Shown here in pieces: positions 11,671 to 22,305 of a DNA stretch of 64,000 nt. The notes beneath the pieces were generated by a model, which saw only the letters and a program-made list of their open reading frames with translations, did not search any database and was not told where the DNA came from. Each line of letters begins with the position of its first letter. Within the stretch, counting starts at the first letter, position 1. The DNA lies in NCBI GenBank assembly GCA_016800925.1, contig JABCPU010000238.1, positions 1 through 64,000 of the forward strand, read 5' to 3'. The translations under genes were made by a program, and so were the position numbers. The DNA is from Suillus spraguei (taxonomy: Eukaryota; Basidiomycota; Agaricomycetes; Boletales; Suillaceae).

Positions 11671-12252
11671 AATATCAATATCCATGGATTGGATCTGATG
11701 TGGACCTGAATGTACAGTATATGACAGAGGATGTAGTAATTGACAATGCTCAAGATGACATGCTGATGCCAGTGGTCAAAGATAAGCCCTGGAAGTGGGT
11801 AGCCATTGATCTCAAACCTACCCTCTCCAAAAGGCCACATTTACCCAGCACAGGTGATGTGCCCCAATCTCATCATCTGTCTGCATTTCTTCCCACACAA
11901 TTGGGCACTGTTGGATGAAAGGAGACTTCCATTCCACACAGAGTTCATGGCTGCACTGTCTTCAAAGACATCAGACTTGCTCTCAAGGATGTCACTTCTC
12001 TGACTGACAACCTGAGATGCTTGTCTGGCAGACTCAAAGGTAGAACAATTATTCTCACTCTCGCTACCTCAGTCGCTCATGCCACCCTCAGCCCTATATC
12101 ATTTGCACAAAGCTGGTTGGGTTCATTGCAATTTCAGCATCAGGAATGCTGCAATTTGAGTCACCAATGACAATATCAGCAAACTGGGTGACTTTTAGTA
12201 TGCAAAGGAGGTGGATTCTACTGCCTCTCATGATGTTCAAACAGTAACATTC

Positions 12253-13253
12253 TGTTAAGACCGTACTCAAAGCTTAAGAGATCCGAAGGGCTTTGGCCTC
12301 AGTTCATACACTGTGCCCCTTTCCCAAATATTGCCCCTTATTTCAGAGGGAAGATATATGTCCGAAGGTCTGAAGATGGTTGCGTGATGGATCCAGATGT
12401 CCAAAGGTAATGGATATGTCATATCAGGAAAGCATCTGGAACATAGGAATGGAATGAGGAATAAGGCTAGTCTTGGAATGAGTTCCAAACTAAAAACTAA
12501 TGGAGGTAGACTACCCAAAGGTAGAGTCAGAGATATAGACTATAGGAATCAATCCTTAGTCTTGGAAGATGACTAGAGTTGGAAATAACTTAAGTCCAGA
12601 AGAGCAGAATGAGCAGAATCTAACATAATATTCGAACTAAGGTTCTATGGAGATTTACAAGTGGTTTATATACTGTAAGTAACTGGCACGGATAATCAAC
12701 GAGTCCAGGACATCAGGAAATTCACACATTCCTTAACATGCTTAATCAGCTTAACTCACTTATCTCAAAACTTGTTTGCTCTCTCTCACATCATTCAGCT
12801 GGCATATCTTATATTTTTTGAGTGCGAAATACAATAAAACATGTATATTAATATATCTCAACTTTTTTTTCTGAATTCATTCACATTGAAATTTTGGACA
12901 AGTAGATTCAATTTCACCAAGGCAGTTAAGTGTAAATAAGTCCGCATAAGGGCACGTCAAGGAATGTGTGAATTTCCTGATGGACCAAGGGCTATGTACA
13001 ATGTATAACAGAAGTCTATTAGTAAATGCACAGTGTATCAATAAGCACAAGTTGGAAATGAAACATAGGTAACAGATAAATAAGCAGAACAGAAATATAC
13101 ATAGCCGGAATACCAGAGACAGGAGGATTGCCGAAAGGAGGTAGATGCATATGTCCATAATGGAGTTAGAGTGTGAGAAGTAGGAACTTTCAGATGTGGA
13201 CCGGATGGAAGCAGGATCAATCAGATCTGAGATCAGATGTATGGTATATGACA
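12253..13253 (-). mobile_element. Solo LTR, family B, 1001 bp including a MITE, TSD CATTC
   Basis: The plus strand reads TGTTAAGACCG.. to ..GGTATATGACA. CATTC flanks it on both sides (12248-12252 and 13254-13258). It is the inverse of the 6620-7389 family. The extra length is explained by a 270-bp MITE plus its duplicated GGAC. The target is the kinase catalytic-domain region, just after HDVQTVT. Confidence 0.92.
12712..12981. mobile_element. MITE nested in a family-B LTR, 270 bp, TSD GGAC
   Basis: Perfect 23-base terminal inverted repeats begin ATCAGGAAATTCACACATTC. GGAC stands on both sides (12708-12711 and 12982-12985). The uninterrupted LTR copies at 6620 and 52954 carry a single GGGACCGAGGGC at this point, giving a direct empty site. 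The internal sequence is AT-rich and non-coding. Confidence 0.88.
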
Positions 13254-13334
13254 CATTCTTTTGAAGATGATATTTCTCGCTACTAACTTGTTGGCAGGGA
13301 ACATTTCATTTCATGGTGGTCAAAGTAGAAAATT

Positions 13335-13840
13335 AGCACTATATTTTCAAACCTAAGCTGCTGTCTGACAAAACTAAATAAAAGTGGTGTATACCGCGCT
13401 CAGCCACTATCCAAAGGAAGGATGAGAGAACAACTATTATTCACCTAAATAAAAGTGGTGAATACCGCGCTACTACATAGTCAGATATAAAGTAAATATT
13501 AATGACAGTAAGTGCATACCTCAGCCGCTATCCAAAGGAAGGATGAGAGAACAACTGAGGGAAAATTACATGACAAGGGTCCATTATATGATAAGAAAAA
13601 TGAGCTCGCTAAGACACCATGAGGCTTGCTTGAGAAATCCCTAACCTCTCCACTATTACATGTGCACCCAAGCGCCTCTGAGGTGCGCTTAAGCATGTAC
13701 ATGATTAAGCATGATGAAGCACAACAAAATGCGAAAGGCACGAGAAAGGCGCAGTGAGGTGCACACTTCACCAAAGGTGCGAACTCATCTGGTTTTGTCA
13801 CTGTCACCACCTGGTACTAGAAAACCTCATAGTTCGGGCC
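13335..13840. other. Unassigned insertion in the kinase-like gene, with internal duplications
   Basis: This stretch separates kinase pieces that are normally adjacent (LATNLLAGN and PPFRMNFLHD). It holds two copies of AAATAAAAGTGGTGWATACC-type sequence (13376-13400 and 13447-13471) and two copies of a 35-base tract containing CTATCCAAAGGAAGGATGAG (13401-13435 and 13522-13556). The ends of the insertion are not clear. Confidence 0.5.
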
Positions 13841-14175
13841 TACCTAAACCTCCATTTCGCATGAATTTCCTGCATGACATGGAATCTGTATGGTGGGCGC
13901 TTGTGTGGATCTTCTTTTATCACACAGCTGCAACTGCAGCAGACAATGATTCTTTTGATGTGAATCCACAGTGGGAACAATTCCATTTGGCCTTCCCTGC
14001 GCAATCGGCCAATCCTTGCACCAGAACTTCAAGACATCTGCAATGCTATCCTTTCAAAGGCCTATGGTTCAGTCTGTGGTTGTATTCCTTATATCTCAAC
14101 TCTTCTCCAACACAGCTACGAGAAGGCAGAAGAAAATTACCCCTTTCTTGCACTTGATTCCTCCCTTCTGGACTA

Positions 14176-15131
14176 CAGTAGACTCGCTCATAATGCATGT
14201 CGTAACAATGCATAAATCTCATAGTGCATGGACTTTTCAGGATCCCAACGATGTTCCGTATGTAATTGTATGTATAATGCATAGCCTTGACATGGCTTGT
14301 ATGCATTATGAAGTACGAAATTAATAGGGTGGGACATAATGTACTGCATAACGGTATTGTTCTGCTTGTGCGGCATTGTTTCTTTGAACTATGTATGATA
14401 GAAGCCTACGAGCAATTACAACAGTATCATACACAAAAATGTCCCTAAACTTGACGCGTAAACCCCGTGATCAGCCCACAGCACACAACCTCACGAAGTT
14501 CGTATTCCCGCGCGTCTACAGCAAGCTGCAGCTGACCTTTCGTCTATCAAAGTTGACCTTTTGCAATCAGTTAACGATATCAAGGCATGCAATCGCATTT
14601 TTGGTCAATTACCAACTCTTGAAGAACTTTTGGACCCTGCTGAGGAGAGAGAGATGGGAGAATGTCCTGCATTTGAAGTTGGTGACAAAGCCATTGCAGA
14701 TGAGGTCCATCATGAAATTGCTGTTGCAAGTGGCGAAATCATCGAAATTGATTCTGATAACGACGGCGACAACGACGATGACGACGATTCAGCAGCTGCA
14801 TCAATCACACGGACAGATCTTCTCCATTTGTGCCGGCAACTCGAAGTTGGATGCTTGCAATATGGTGATCCACACTTTTCACTTAACTTATCATCACAAC
14901 TTTGTAAATTTCGTGCTCAACTACAACGAGAAGAAATACTTGATGCTAGACAAACCTCTCTAGAACAATTTTTCTCCGTATAATTAGCAGATACTACAGG
15001 TAATTTGATGTCACACTTTTGGCAGAGGTCACGCTATGTCACGAAAGTGTGACATATATGGTGTTGCATATCTCTCATAATGCATGAACTTTTGGCGGTC
15101 CCGACCGTATGCATTATGAGCGAGTCTACTG
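14176..15131 (+). mobile_element. Internally deleted pogo-like DNA transposon, TA target
   Basis: Both ends carry CAGTAGACTCGCTCATAATG in inverted orientation, flanked by TA (14174-14175 and 15132-15133). Inside, a frame at 14561-14983 encodes what looks like the C-terminal tail of a pogo/Tigger transposase: LPTLEELLDPAEEREMGE, an acidic DSDNDGDNDDDDD run, and the terminal motif RQTSLEQFF. No DDE core is present, so the copy is non-autonomous. Removing it joins the kinase frame as LDYVHKEAGKYLNDV. A hairpin (TGTCACACTTTT.., 15009-15054) lies near its right end. Confidence 0.82.
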
Positions 15132-15304
15132 TATGTGCACAAAGAGGCTGGAAAATATCTCAATGATGTGCAAAAAGCAGGCTAATGGTTGGATATAGAA
15201 CTCTACCAACTTCCTGACCTCCTGGGGCAGAGCCTAAGAGACCCAGGCCAACAAGTGAATCACCTCCACCAAAAAATCCGCAGAAGAAGCTTCAGCATGG
15301 TTGA

Positions 15305-15716
15305 TTTTTAAAATGTTTATACAGAAGTGGACGGTGTCTTGTTCCCGATGTCATCCCCAATCTCTTGTACATTGTGTGTTTCCTGTTATTGTACCTAATG
15401 AAGTGTTGTTTGTTCACGTCGTCTCCTGCACACTTATCCTTCTGATGAGAGGTTTGTAATACTTGGCAATGCATCTGACAACTATTTTGCCAGTCTGAGA
15501 TTAGAGTACATGCTTGTGTCAGGTGAACATGATCACAAGTTTAACGCACTTGTCATCTATAAACTCCCATTCGATGCGAGTCTAACGAAAAATGCGCCGG
15601 GCTAGATTCAATCAGCCCGCTGTACAGTCGCTGAAACAACTCTCCAGCTGTTGCTACAGATTCTAAAGCATAGGCGCAATTCGACATCGAAAGCCGCCCT
15701 ACCCACAAGATCAAAC
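15305..15716. other. Intergenic between kinase remnant and TSR1 3' end
   Basis: No gene or repeat was recognised. It must contain the TSR1 3' untranslated region. Confidence 0.5.
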
Positions 15717-18583
15717 TTACTCCTCCATCTCATCACTCCCCCCGCAGCTCGCACCAGGCGTTGTCCAATTCTCGCTCCACCGTGGGTACACGCGCTTATA
15801 TAACGACAGACACACCGTATCCATCTGGTTGACGGGGCCATCGAAATGTGCCTTGAAATACCCATGCGTCCCAAGCGACTCCCGGATATGTCCCGTTCGC
15901 CCATGTTTGGTGAATAGCTGAATAGGTTTGAAATACTGAATGTCGTCTGTGCCAGAGAGAATTTGTGAGTACGGGAAAAAGAACGAGAAACAGGAACAAC
16001 ACAAACCTGGGTTGAAGAACATGTACCGCACTGTAGCAGTTTTTTTGTGCACTTTGAACGGGTGGCCCGTGAGGATGATTCGCTTCGCTATGATACGGGT
16101 CGTATCAGGGTTCATGAACATGCCCATCGCCACGAGTTCCGGTGCTATTCGTTTCAATCAGTCAATTATTCTCTCTGCTGGGAGAACGGACGCACTTTGT
16201 GGATTTTCCGTTTCACGTAGGAGCATGCACGGCTGCTTCCCGAACGTAATCGGTGCATAGACGCTCACGACAGTCGTAACGCCATGCCATAAAAACCTCT
16301 CGAATTTGTGGATGTTGTTCGCGCCTTTTCCCCCGCCACGAGTGTGTTGAGAGTACACGGGGTTGACACGTAACCTGCGGGGTCCGTAACACAGGATCAG
16401 GGGGTCCTTCGGGGAGTTCAGTTGCAACGAGGTATTAAAAGGACCCGCAGATGACAAACCTTCGATCTAACAGAGCCCTGACACTCCGTGTTCCGCTGGA
16501 CGGTGAAGTGTAGGACTGTTTTCTTGTGCTCGTGTTTCAACAATCCGTATAGGACAAACGGCGACTCGGAGGGCACGCTGGCTTCGTGCGGAACACCCTC
16601 AATAAAGATTGTTACGCGCGTGCCGGGCTGTAGTAATGTTTTAGCAATTACTTGAACAATGATAAACGAATTTTTCTGACCTCAATGCCATCATCCTCTA
16701 ACTCGCGCCACATGTCCCTCTCGGTACGCTTGAAGTCCTCGAACTCAAATATCCGTGCATACTCGCCAGGCAGGTTCTCATACGGGTCCCATGGACTCGT
16801 ACGGAGGGATCGAAGCCCACGGAACCGCGCGAACCGTGTACGTGCAGGGATATCTTGTGGAGTATCGATTTCATCTGGAAAGGCTTGGGCATCTTGTTCT
16901 TCTTGGGAGCGCTTTCTCCATGATATAAGCCTGTGTTGGTTCAACAAATGTCATTGTTACGAAAGAACAACTTGGGAAAGAAGAGTACGTACTGCTTTTG
17001 TTCTTCTTCCATGTCGAGTTCTTGAAATGCGACAACGCTTTTGCGCTCGCTCTCCATGTCCAGCGCGTCATCGAGTACCATCTCCTCATCCTCATTCTTT
17101 TGCCTTCCTTCCTCCCCGTCCAGCTCCTCGTCTTCCTCATCCTGGTCTTCGTCCTCGCTTTCATCCACAATCCACGAAGCTTGATACTCAGTCATACCCT
17201 TAGGTATACGCTTGATGCGCCTCGGCGTCGTGCCCTTCTTCGCATCTGGAACCCCCTCCCCAGTGCCTTGCAACGCACCCGCCATCTCCTCCTCCGTCGG
17301 CCATGTTTGTTCGTTCGCCATATCATCTGCAACGTTTGTACTCACGAGGGAGTCAGCGGAGGATGGGACGCGTTCAGCAAGGAGCACAGGTTCAGCTTCC
17401 ACATCCATGCCACCAGGCCTGGCATGCTTCGTGCGAGGAAGTGGAGCAGATATGATCTACAGTCATTTTAAATCCACCAAACCGATTCACCCACCCACCC
17501 ATGGCTCACCTTCGAGACTAGATAATCCCCATGATTTGGAATATGCACGAGCCGATTGGGGCTAAGTCTTCCTCCGCGAATGACACCCGTCACCTTCAAA
17601 ACCCCGCCCTCTTCTCGTTCTACACACTCACCTACCACCCACGGCCGCCCTGCGCGCCACTTTACCTCGCCAGGACACCCCTCTGCGAGGGCTCGCAGGG
17701 TATTGAGTGAGTCTGCTGGCGCACTGAGATCGAAAACTCGGCGTTGAGCGGGATCAAAGTATTGTATGAAGGAGAGAAGACTTTTGAGTACTGCTGGCCT
17801 GGCTTTGGCGTCGAGGTTTTCGGTGGTCGTTGGCGGGATGGCTGCGATGGCTGTAGGGAGGCCTTGTGCTTGAAGCATGCGGAGGAGGGTGTCACCTGCA
17901 GGGGTAACTTCGATGGTCGGGGAGAGTAGGAGGAGAGTATAGTCTGCGGCACGAGCTGCATCTAGAGCAGCGAATGGGTGAGCGAAGGGTACGGGAAGAA
18001 ATTGGAGAGATGTTTTGAATCGGGATGTTCTGTGTGTGCGGTCAGATCAGTATAAGATGGAAGAATTGAAGGGACGAACTTCATGGCCCATATTTTTGTG
18101 TTCTCGTTAATCCCGTGTATCTCTTCATCTACGCATTTTCCGAGGGCTTCGATGCATGCTCGAGTATCGATGTCCTCGGAAAGGGGAATGATGGCGACGA
18201 TACGTGGGGCGCCGTCGGTGCCGTTAAAGATGCGGGTCGCAGCGACGAGGGAGGCGCGTTTAGTGGCCTGAGCTTGCTTTTGTGTGTTGCGCCTGTTGAG
18301 GCGAGCCTGTGCGACAGTGCTTACTGCCGGAGATTTTGTACTTTGGCGAGCAGTGCGACCTGTCCGAGGACGTGCACAAGGGCCTTGAGATCAAGATCAA
18401 CATGTAAATAATTGGAGAAGCGCACCTTTTGCGATGTCTTTGAGAGCAGATTTAGTGGCATGATGGGATTTAAAAGGTTTGTTTTTCTGTGATAAGATTG
18501 GATGAGATCTGGTTTCGAATGAATAAAAAGGTTAGATGGACCTGCTTGAGGGTTGATCTATGATGGTGTGCTTCTACGACCAT
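15717..18583 (-). CDS. TSR1: Ribosome biogenesis protein TSR1
   Basis: Ten exons join in phase to 795 residues: 18583-18542, 18486-18426, 18383-18080, 18029-17510, 17456-16993, 16930-16681, 16627-16460, 16406-16196, 16144-16007 and 15946-15717. Tsr1 is a GTPase-like factor without GTPase activity that assists late maturation of the 40S subunit (20S pre-rRNA) in nucleus and cytoplasm. The N-terminus [20 protein letters not shown] is typical. An AARP2CN-like region (about 225-309) includes [19 protein letters not shown]. An acidic linker (about 345-430) is rich in D and E. The C-terminal domain contains [30 protein letters not shown] and [20 protein letters not shown]. One donor is the unusual GTTCGT (exon 3). 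No frame break was found. Confidence 0.95.
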
Positions 18584-19097
18584 TGTGGAGGTGCGCACGT
18601 CCCTAGCTGCAAAAATCTTCTTCAGTATAAAGTCTGTGCAAGATTGTCTAGTTTGTGATGAACGTGATGTAGTAGCACTATTATGCTATGTAGCGATATG
18701 CATCTGCCATCAGTCCAAATTTTAGGGCTGTGGTCGGGAAGCGCCGGGCCGCAGACGCAAAATATTTTATTTAGTGTTGCGGATGTACTCTCTCATTGTA
18801 ATTTATGTATATGTCCGGTCCAGTCATACAAGGGTGCATTTTCATGAGGGACTGGAAGAATATGGTTTGTAAGTGCGACGTGCGTGCAGTGCTGACCGGT
18901 TGCATTGTCAATATCGTATTCTCCTGTCAGATGTATTCAGTTTACAAAGCACGGTCTCATGTATTGTTAAAGCGGTTAACATACGGGTATCAAAAAACGA
19001 TGGGTTGACCGGCATATTCGCGGACGAGAACATCACATCGTATTTAGCCAGGAACATACTACACAGCAAAACAACAATACAGGTCTTTCAGGGATCT
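18584..19097. other. TSR1 upstream region
   Basis: No gene was recognised. It separates two minus-strand genes and must hold the TSR1 promoter and the 3' end of the His-rich gene. No clear TATA box precedes the TSR1 start. Confidence 0.5.
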
Positions 19098-20521
19098 CTA
19101 ATGCGTTCCCGGTGGAGGGAACGTAGTAGGGTATACAAATGCGGGCTGCACAGGCGTATATCCGTATGGGAACTGTGAATAAACTATTCCCTGGTGCGAG
19201 TAAGCCTTTTGCATCTGTGGCGGCCATCCATACATCAGAGACGCACTCGGCCCAGCACCCATCTCCCTCGGAAGAGAATTATGTCGTTTGTTGTACCATG
19301 ATGCTGCAGGCTTTCCGTCATCCACAGGTGAATCTGGGTGACGACGGTGGCGGGAGGAACGGCCGGGGAAGTAGGCATCGACGATTTGCTCGTTTTCAAC
19401 CCAAGGGAGCTGGTCGAGGTTGCGTAGAAAACGCTTGATGCGCGTGGATGGGGGAGGAGAGGGCCACTGGGGCGGGGGAACAGTGACATAGTCTGTCACG
19501 GTGAACGTTGTGTTGGGGTGGGCAGGCTGAACAGTTGAAGAATGAGATTGTGAATGCAAGTGTGAGTGCAAGTGTGGTTGTGAGTGCGAATGTGAATGCT
19601 GTGAATGTGAATGGGCATGCGTATGAGTACGGGGAGAATGAGTATGGTGAGAATGAGTATGATCAACGGAGGAGTGTGGGTGCGGGTGTATTTCATGTGT
19701 TCCAGTTTGCTCGCTTGAGCGCTCATCAACTGTTGAGAGGACTTGAGGGACAACATCTGCCCCGGGGGCATACACTGGCGATGACGGAGCTGGGGGAGGT
19801 GGTCTATGCACATGGGGCTGCTGATATGTGTGCTGTGGCGATGGTTGTGGGTACACCAGGGGTTGGGGCATCTCCATCAACTCTGCGGTCTGCGCTATTC
19901 CAGTGGGCGTGAGCGGACGCAAACGCAAACTCGATATAGTTGGAAATTGCACATCATTCTCATGGTGAGCATCGATTGACGATACAAAGTCACCCGATGG
20001 TGATGGTCTTTGGGGGGACTTGCGCAAGCCAGGGAAATTACGTAGGCCTTTGACGAAGCCCCCAATCCAGCGTCGTGCACCTTTTGACCCGCGCTGTTGA
20101 GGAGCATTAGAGAAATCAAAGTCAATCTCCCCATCATCCTCCGGCAGCTCTTCCTCCTCGTCCCCAGGGCCCTCTACGGTCATGTACTCTCCGATCATTG
20201 GGGAAGGCATTCTCATGTCAGGCGATGGAGTACGCCCCATCATAGGAGAGGACTGTGCATGGGGAGCGGTTGGCCTGAAAATGCAGGTGTGGAGAGGTCT
20301 GCGGGGTCGGGTGGAGGCGGGTACCATCGCGCATACGGGTCATTAGTTGAGGATGGAGACTGTTGGCTACTAACCCAGGATACGTCTCGTATTCGCCTGG
20401 TGCTGTCACGGTCATATCTGTTTCTGCGTACGGAGCTGGAAGACTGCTCTCCCGGATCGGCATAGTAGCGCGTGTCTGGATGACCGTGGTAGTTATGATG
20501 GTAAGAACTGGCCTCGGACAT
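19098..20521 (-). CDS. Hypothetical protein with histidine-rich repeat tract
   Basis: Two exons (20521-20325 and 20274-19098) with a 50-nt intron give 457 residues. The splice produces NDPYARW joined to PTAPHAQSS. The start MSEASSYHHNYHG is chosen because the upstream in-frame Met region is unlike the rest. The protein is Pro/Ser-rich and probably largely disordered. It has an acidic segment (EEEELPEDDGEIDFDF), then a short conserved-looking block (RRWIGGFVKGLRNFP). The tract at about residues 272-312 consists almost entirely of alternating His with Ser or Thr. A Tyr/Pro-rich C-terminus follows. The RRWxGGFVKGLR block resembles uncharacterised basidiomycete proteins as I recall them. Function is unknown; the His tract could bind metal ions, but this is inference. 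Confidence 0.8.
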
Positions 20522-22305
20522 CTGCGTTGATCGCAAGAAGTCAACGTTGTTACTGTCAACGTGAACACTTCGTAACTGCGGAAGACACGATGTTGTGTTG
20601 TGGGACATACAATGTATAAGGACACGAGGCAATGGCACTGTTGCTGGCTGGCCCAAGAAACCCAAACACAGCTCTATCCGCGCAGTCACGATTTGCGAAA
20701 CAGGATTCAGAAGGATGAGATAGGATGAAAGTTAAACATTGGACATACTAAGTATATGGTCAGCTCCGCGTCACTATGCAACGATTTGCGGAATGATTGT
20801 TCACATCATGAGTCTATAAATTCTTGAAGCTCGAGGAGCTTTTGTTTAAAACTGAACATAGTCAAGCTTGAGCTTTCACTGAATGGTTGACTCATCGAAC
20901 ACCTTGAATTCCCAAGTGGTGTTTTTAATTTTACATAAAGTAACGACTATATTCAGTATTCACGCCTCTTCGCCCATGGTGGTCAGTTAGGACTCGGAGA
21001 GATACTAGGCTACATAACACTAGGTGACCGTCGATCTGGTTAGGAAGGAGCCTAGAACTATTGTGAAGGCACTTGCATCGGTGTGCACACTATGTCCACC
21101 GCGAGTGATGTGACTCAGAAGTTCTTCGGCTCTGGGTCATTGTGTTGACAAGAACAAGGTATGTACGTCACGGTGGCCGCATAGTACGTGCAGCGTAACT
21201 AGTGATGACAAGACCTTGCCAGCTGCAAATTTGCCTCGTAGTGGGAAGAACGGCGTCAGACCACGAACAGGACAACTTTTTGGTGTTCGCCAACGCCAAC
21301 GCGAACTTGAACAGCAATGATTCGTCCACACAAAAGTCGTCATCTAAACCTCAATCGACTCATTACCCATCTCTCTACTGGTACATAATACCTGTCATCC
21401 ATCAAGTCAAGTTTCATCAGTGCTCCACCATGTCCGTCAGTGACCTTTCGCCGCTTCATTTTTCTCCGGTGAAGCATGTGCTTTTGGTGCCCACACCCAC
21501 GGCGTATGACTACCATATCCTTCTCTGCCAAACATATTCTACATTATTCCACCGACAACGCTGGACACGCCACTGAAGCATTCAACATGGTCTCCGGCCT
21601 CAACCGCATCTCACCCGCATATGGAGATTGTAGTACTGCTCGTACATATTTATAGCCAGGCATTCCAAGACACGAGCCTGCGCCAGTATCATCACCATCC
21701 CGCAAGGGCCACAACGACTTAGACGCCAGTTGTCCGTTTCGGGATCCTTCAATAAGCTCTAAAAACAGAGATGGGTTTCCTTGTCTTGTGTATTGTTTTC
21801 CTTATTATAATCAGAGAGTTGCCAAATGAATTACTTGCATTCCTTGAATCATCTTCCGTCTTTTGGGTGCACTAAGCAGAATGAGGCTAAATAAGCGCTC
21901 CGACATTTTCCTGATGCAGCTGGACGAAAGCAAAAAGTAAGGGTGTGAGGCGTGTTTCATGATTTTGTGGTTGTAACTGGGCCTTTAGGTGAGGTAGGCG
22001 GAGGATGACTGCAAATGGTGCATCGTGGGCAGTAACAGACGCGCAAGCAATGGCAAGGTACTTAACCTTACATGAGTAAAAAATACCTTACTGCCAGTGT
22101 ATAGCAGTGATGCTGTAAGGTAACGCACGTAATTTTTTTTCCCTAGACGATTGATAGGAGTTGAAAACGTTGAAGGCACAGCCTCTTTGTATTACATAAA
22201 GGCATTGATCGATTGCGTCGGGCATGCCCCCGGGGATGAGCCAAGTGGTTGAATATTTTTAGGTCAGACGGCAATCTCCTTTGAACTTTATCCCGACGAG
22301 TCTTG
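20522..22305. other. Intergenic, no gene supported
   Basis: Short open frames exist (for example 21202-21576 plus) but none has recognisable domains or good splicing partners. It may include long 5' untranslated regions of the His-rich gene and of the COQ11-like gene. Confidence 0.4.

Larger units (their letters stand above)
8589..11726 (-). mobile_element. LTR, family C, with later insertions inside it
   Basis: On the plus strand it begins TGTTACAACCATGC after GATGA (8584-8588) and ends TATATGACA before GAGGA (11727-11731). The duplication is one mismatch from perfect. Joining the flanks continues the kinase frame as DDVVIDNAQDD. The segments 8589-9691 and about 11410-11726 match the family-C copy starting at 62394. 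The stretch between them is foreign. The agreement with 62394 includes the tract GCGCAGGTGCGCGGGAATAG and the GGATATGGACATGGAT repeats. Confidence 0.75.
6136..15304 (+). pseudogene. FunK1-type fungal protein kinase gene, disrupted by nested transposons
   Basis: Removing the insertions listed separately leaves collinear pieces of a FunK1-like kinase. They are the N-terminus (MMATPHTPP.., about 6136-6619), FVFGIMIKGVEL and LSWDPTVEQ with ADSMVGRGTHVYDA (7390-7943), VTIKDSWREVD with RYFVEVQL (8419-8588), and KPWKWVAIDLKP with GCTVFKDIRLAL (11727-12030). The catalytic loop LHKAGWVHCNFSIRN follows near 12095-12155, then LATNLLAGN (about 13280), FLHDMESVWWALVWIFFYHT (about 13863-13922), a C-terminal SYEKAEENYPF (about 14120) and a basic tail EPKRPRPTSESPP ending TGA 15302-15304. 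The loop reads HCNFS where HRDIS is expected, so the catalytic Asp is lost. Stops and frameshifts are scattered through it. Two probable ancestral introns remain (about 7458-7504 and 7661-7690). FunK1 kinases are expanded in Agaricomycetes and have no settled role. Confidence 0.85.

Noticed and set aside
6136..15304. An intact kinase gene with very long introns instead of a pseudogene
   Set aside because: The intervening segments have LTR or TIR ends and target duplications, several lack splice sites at their borders, and the exons carry stops and a lost catalytic Asp.
15608..18411. Several plus-strand open frames overlapping TSR1
   Set aside because: They are antisense shadows of the TSR1 exons, which splice perfectly on the minus strand.
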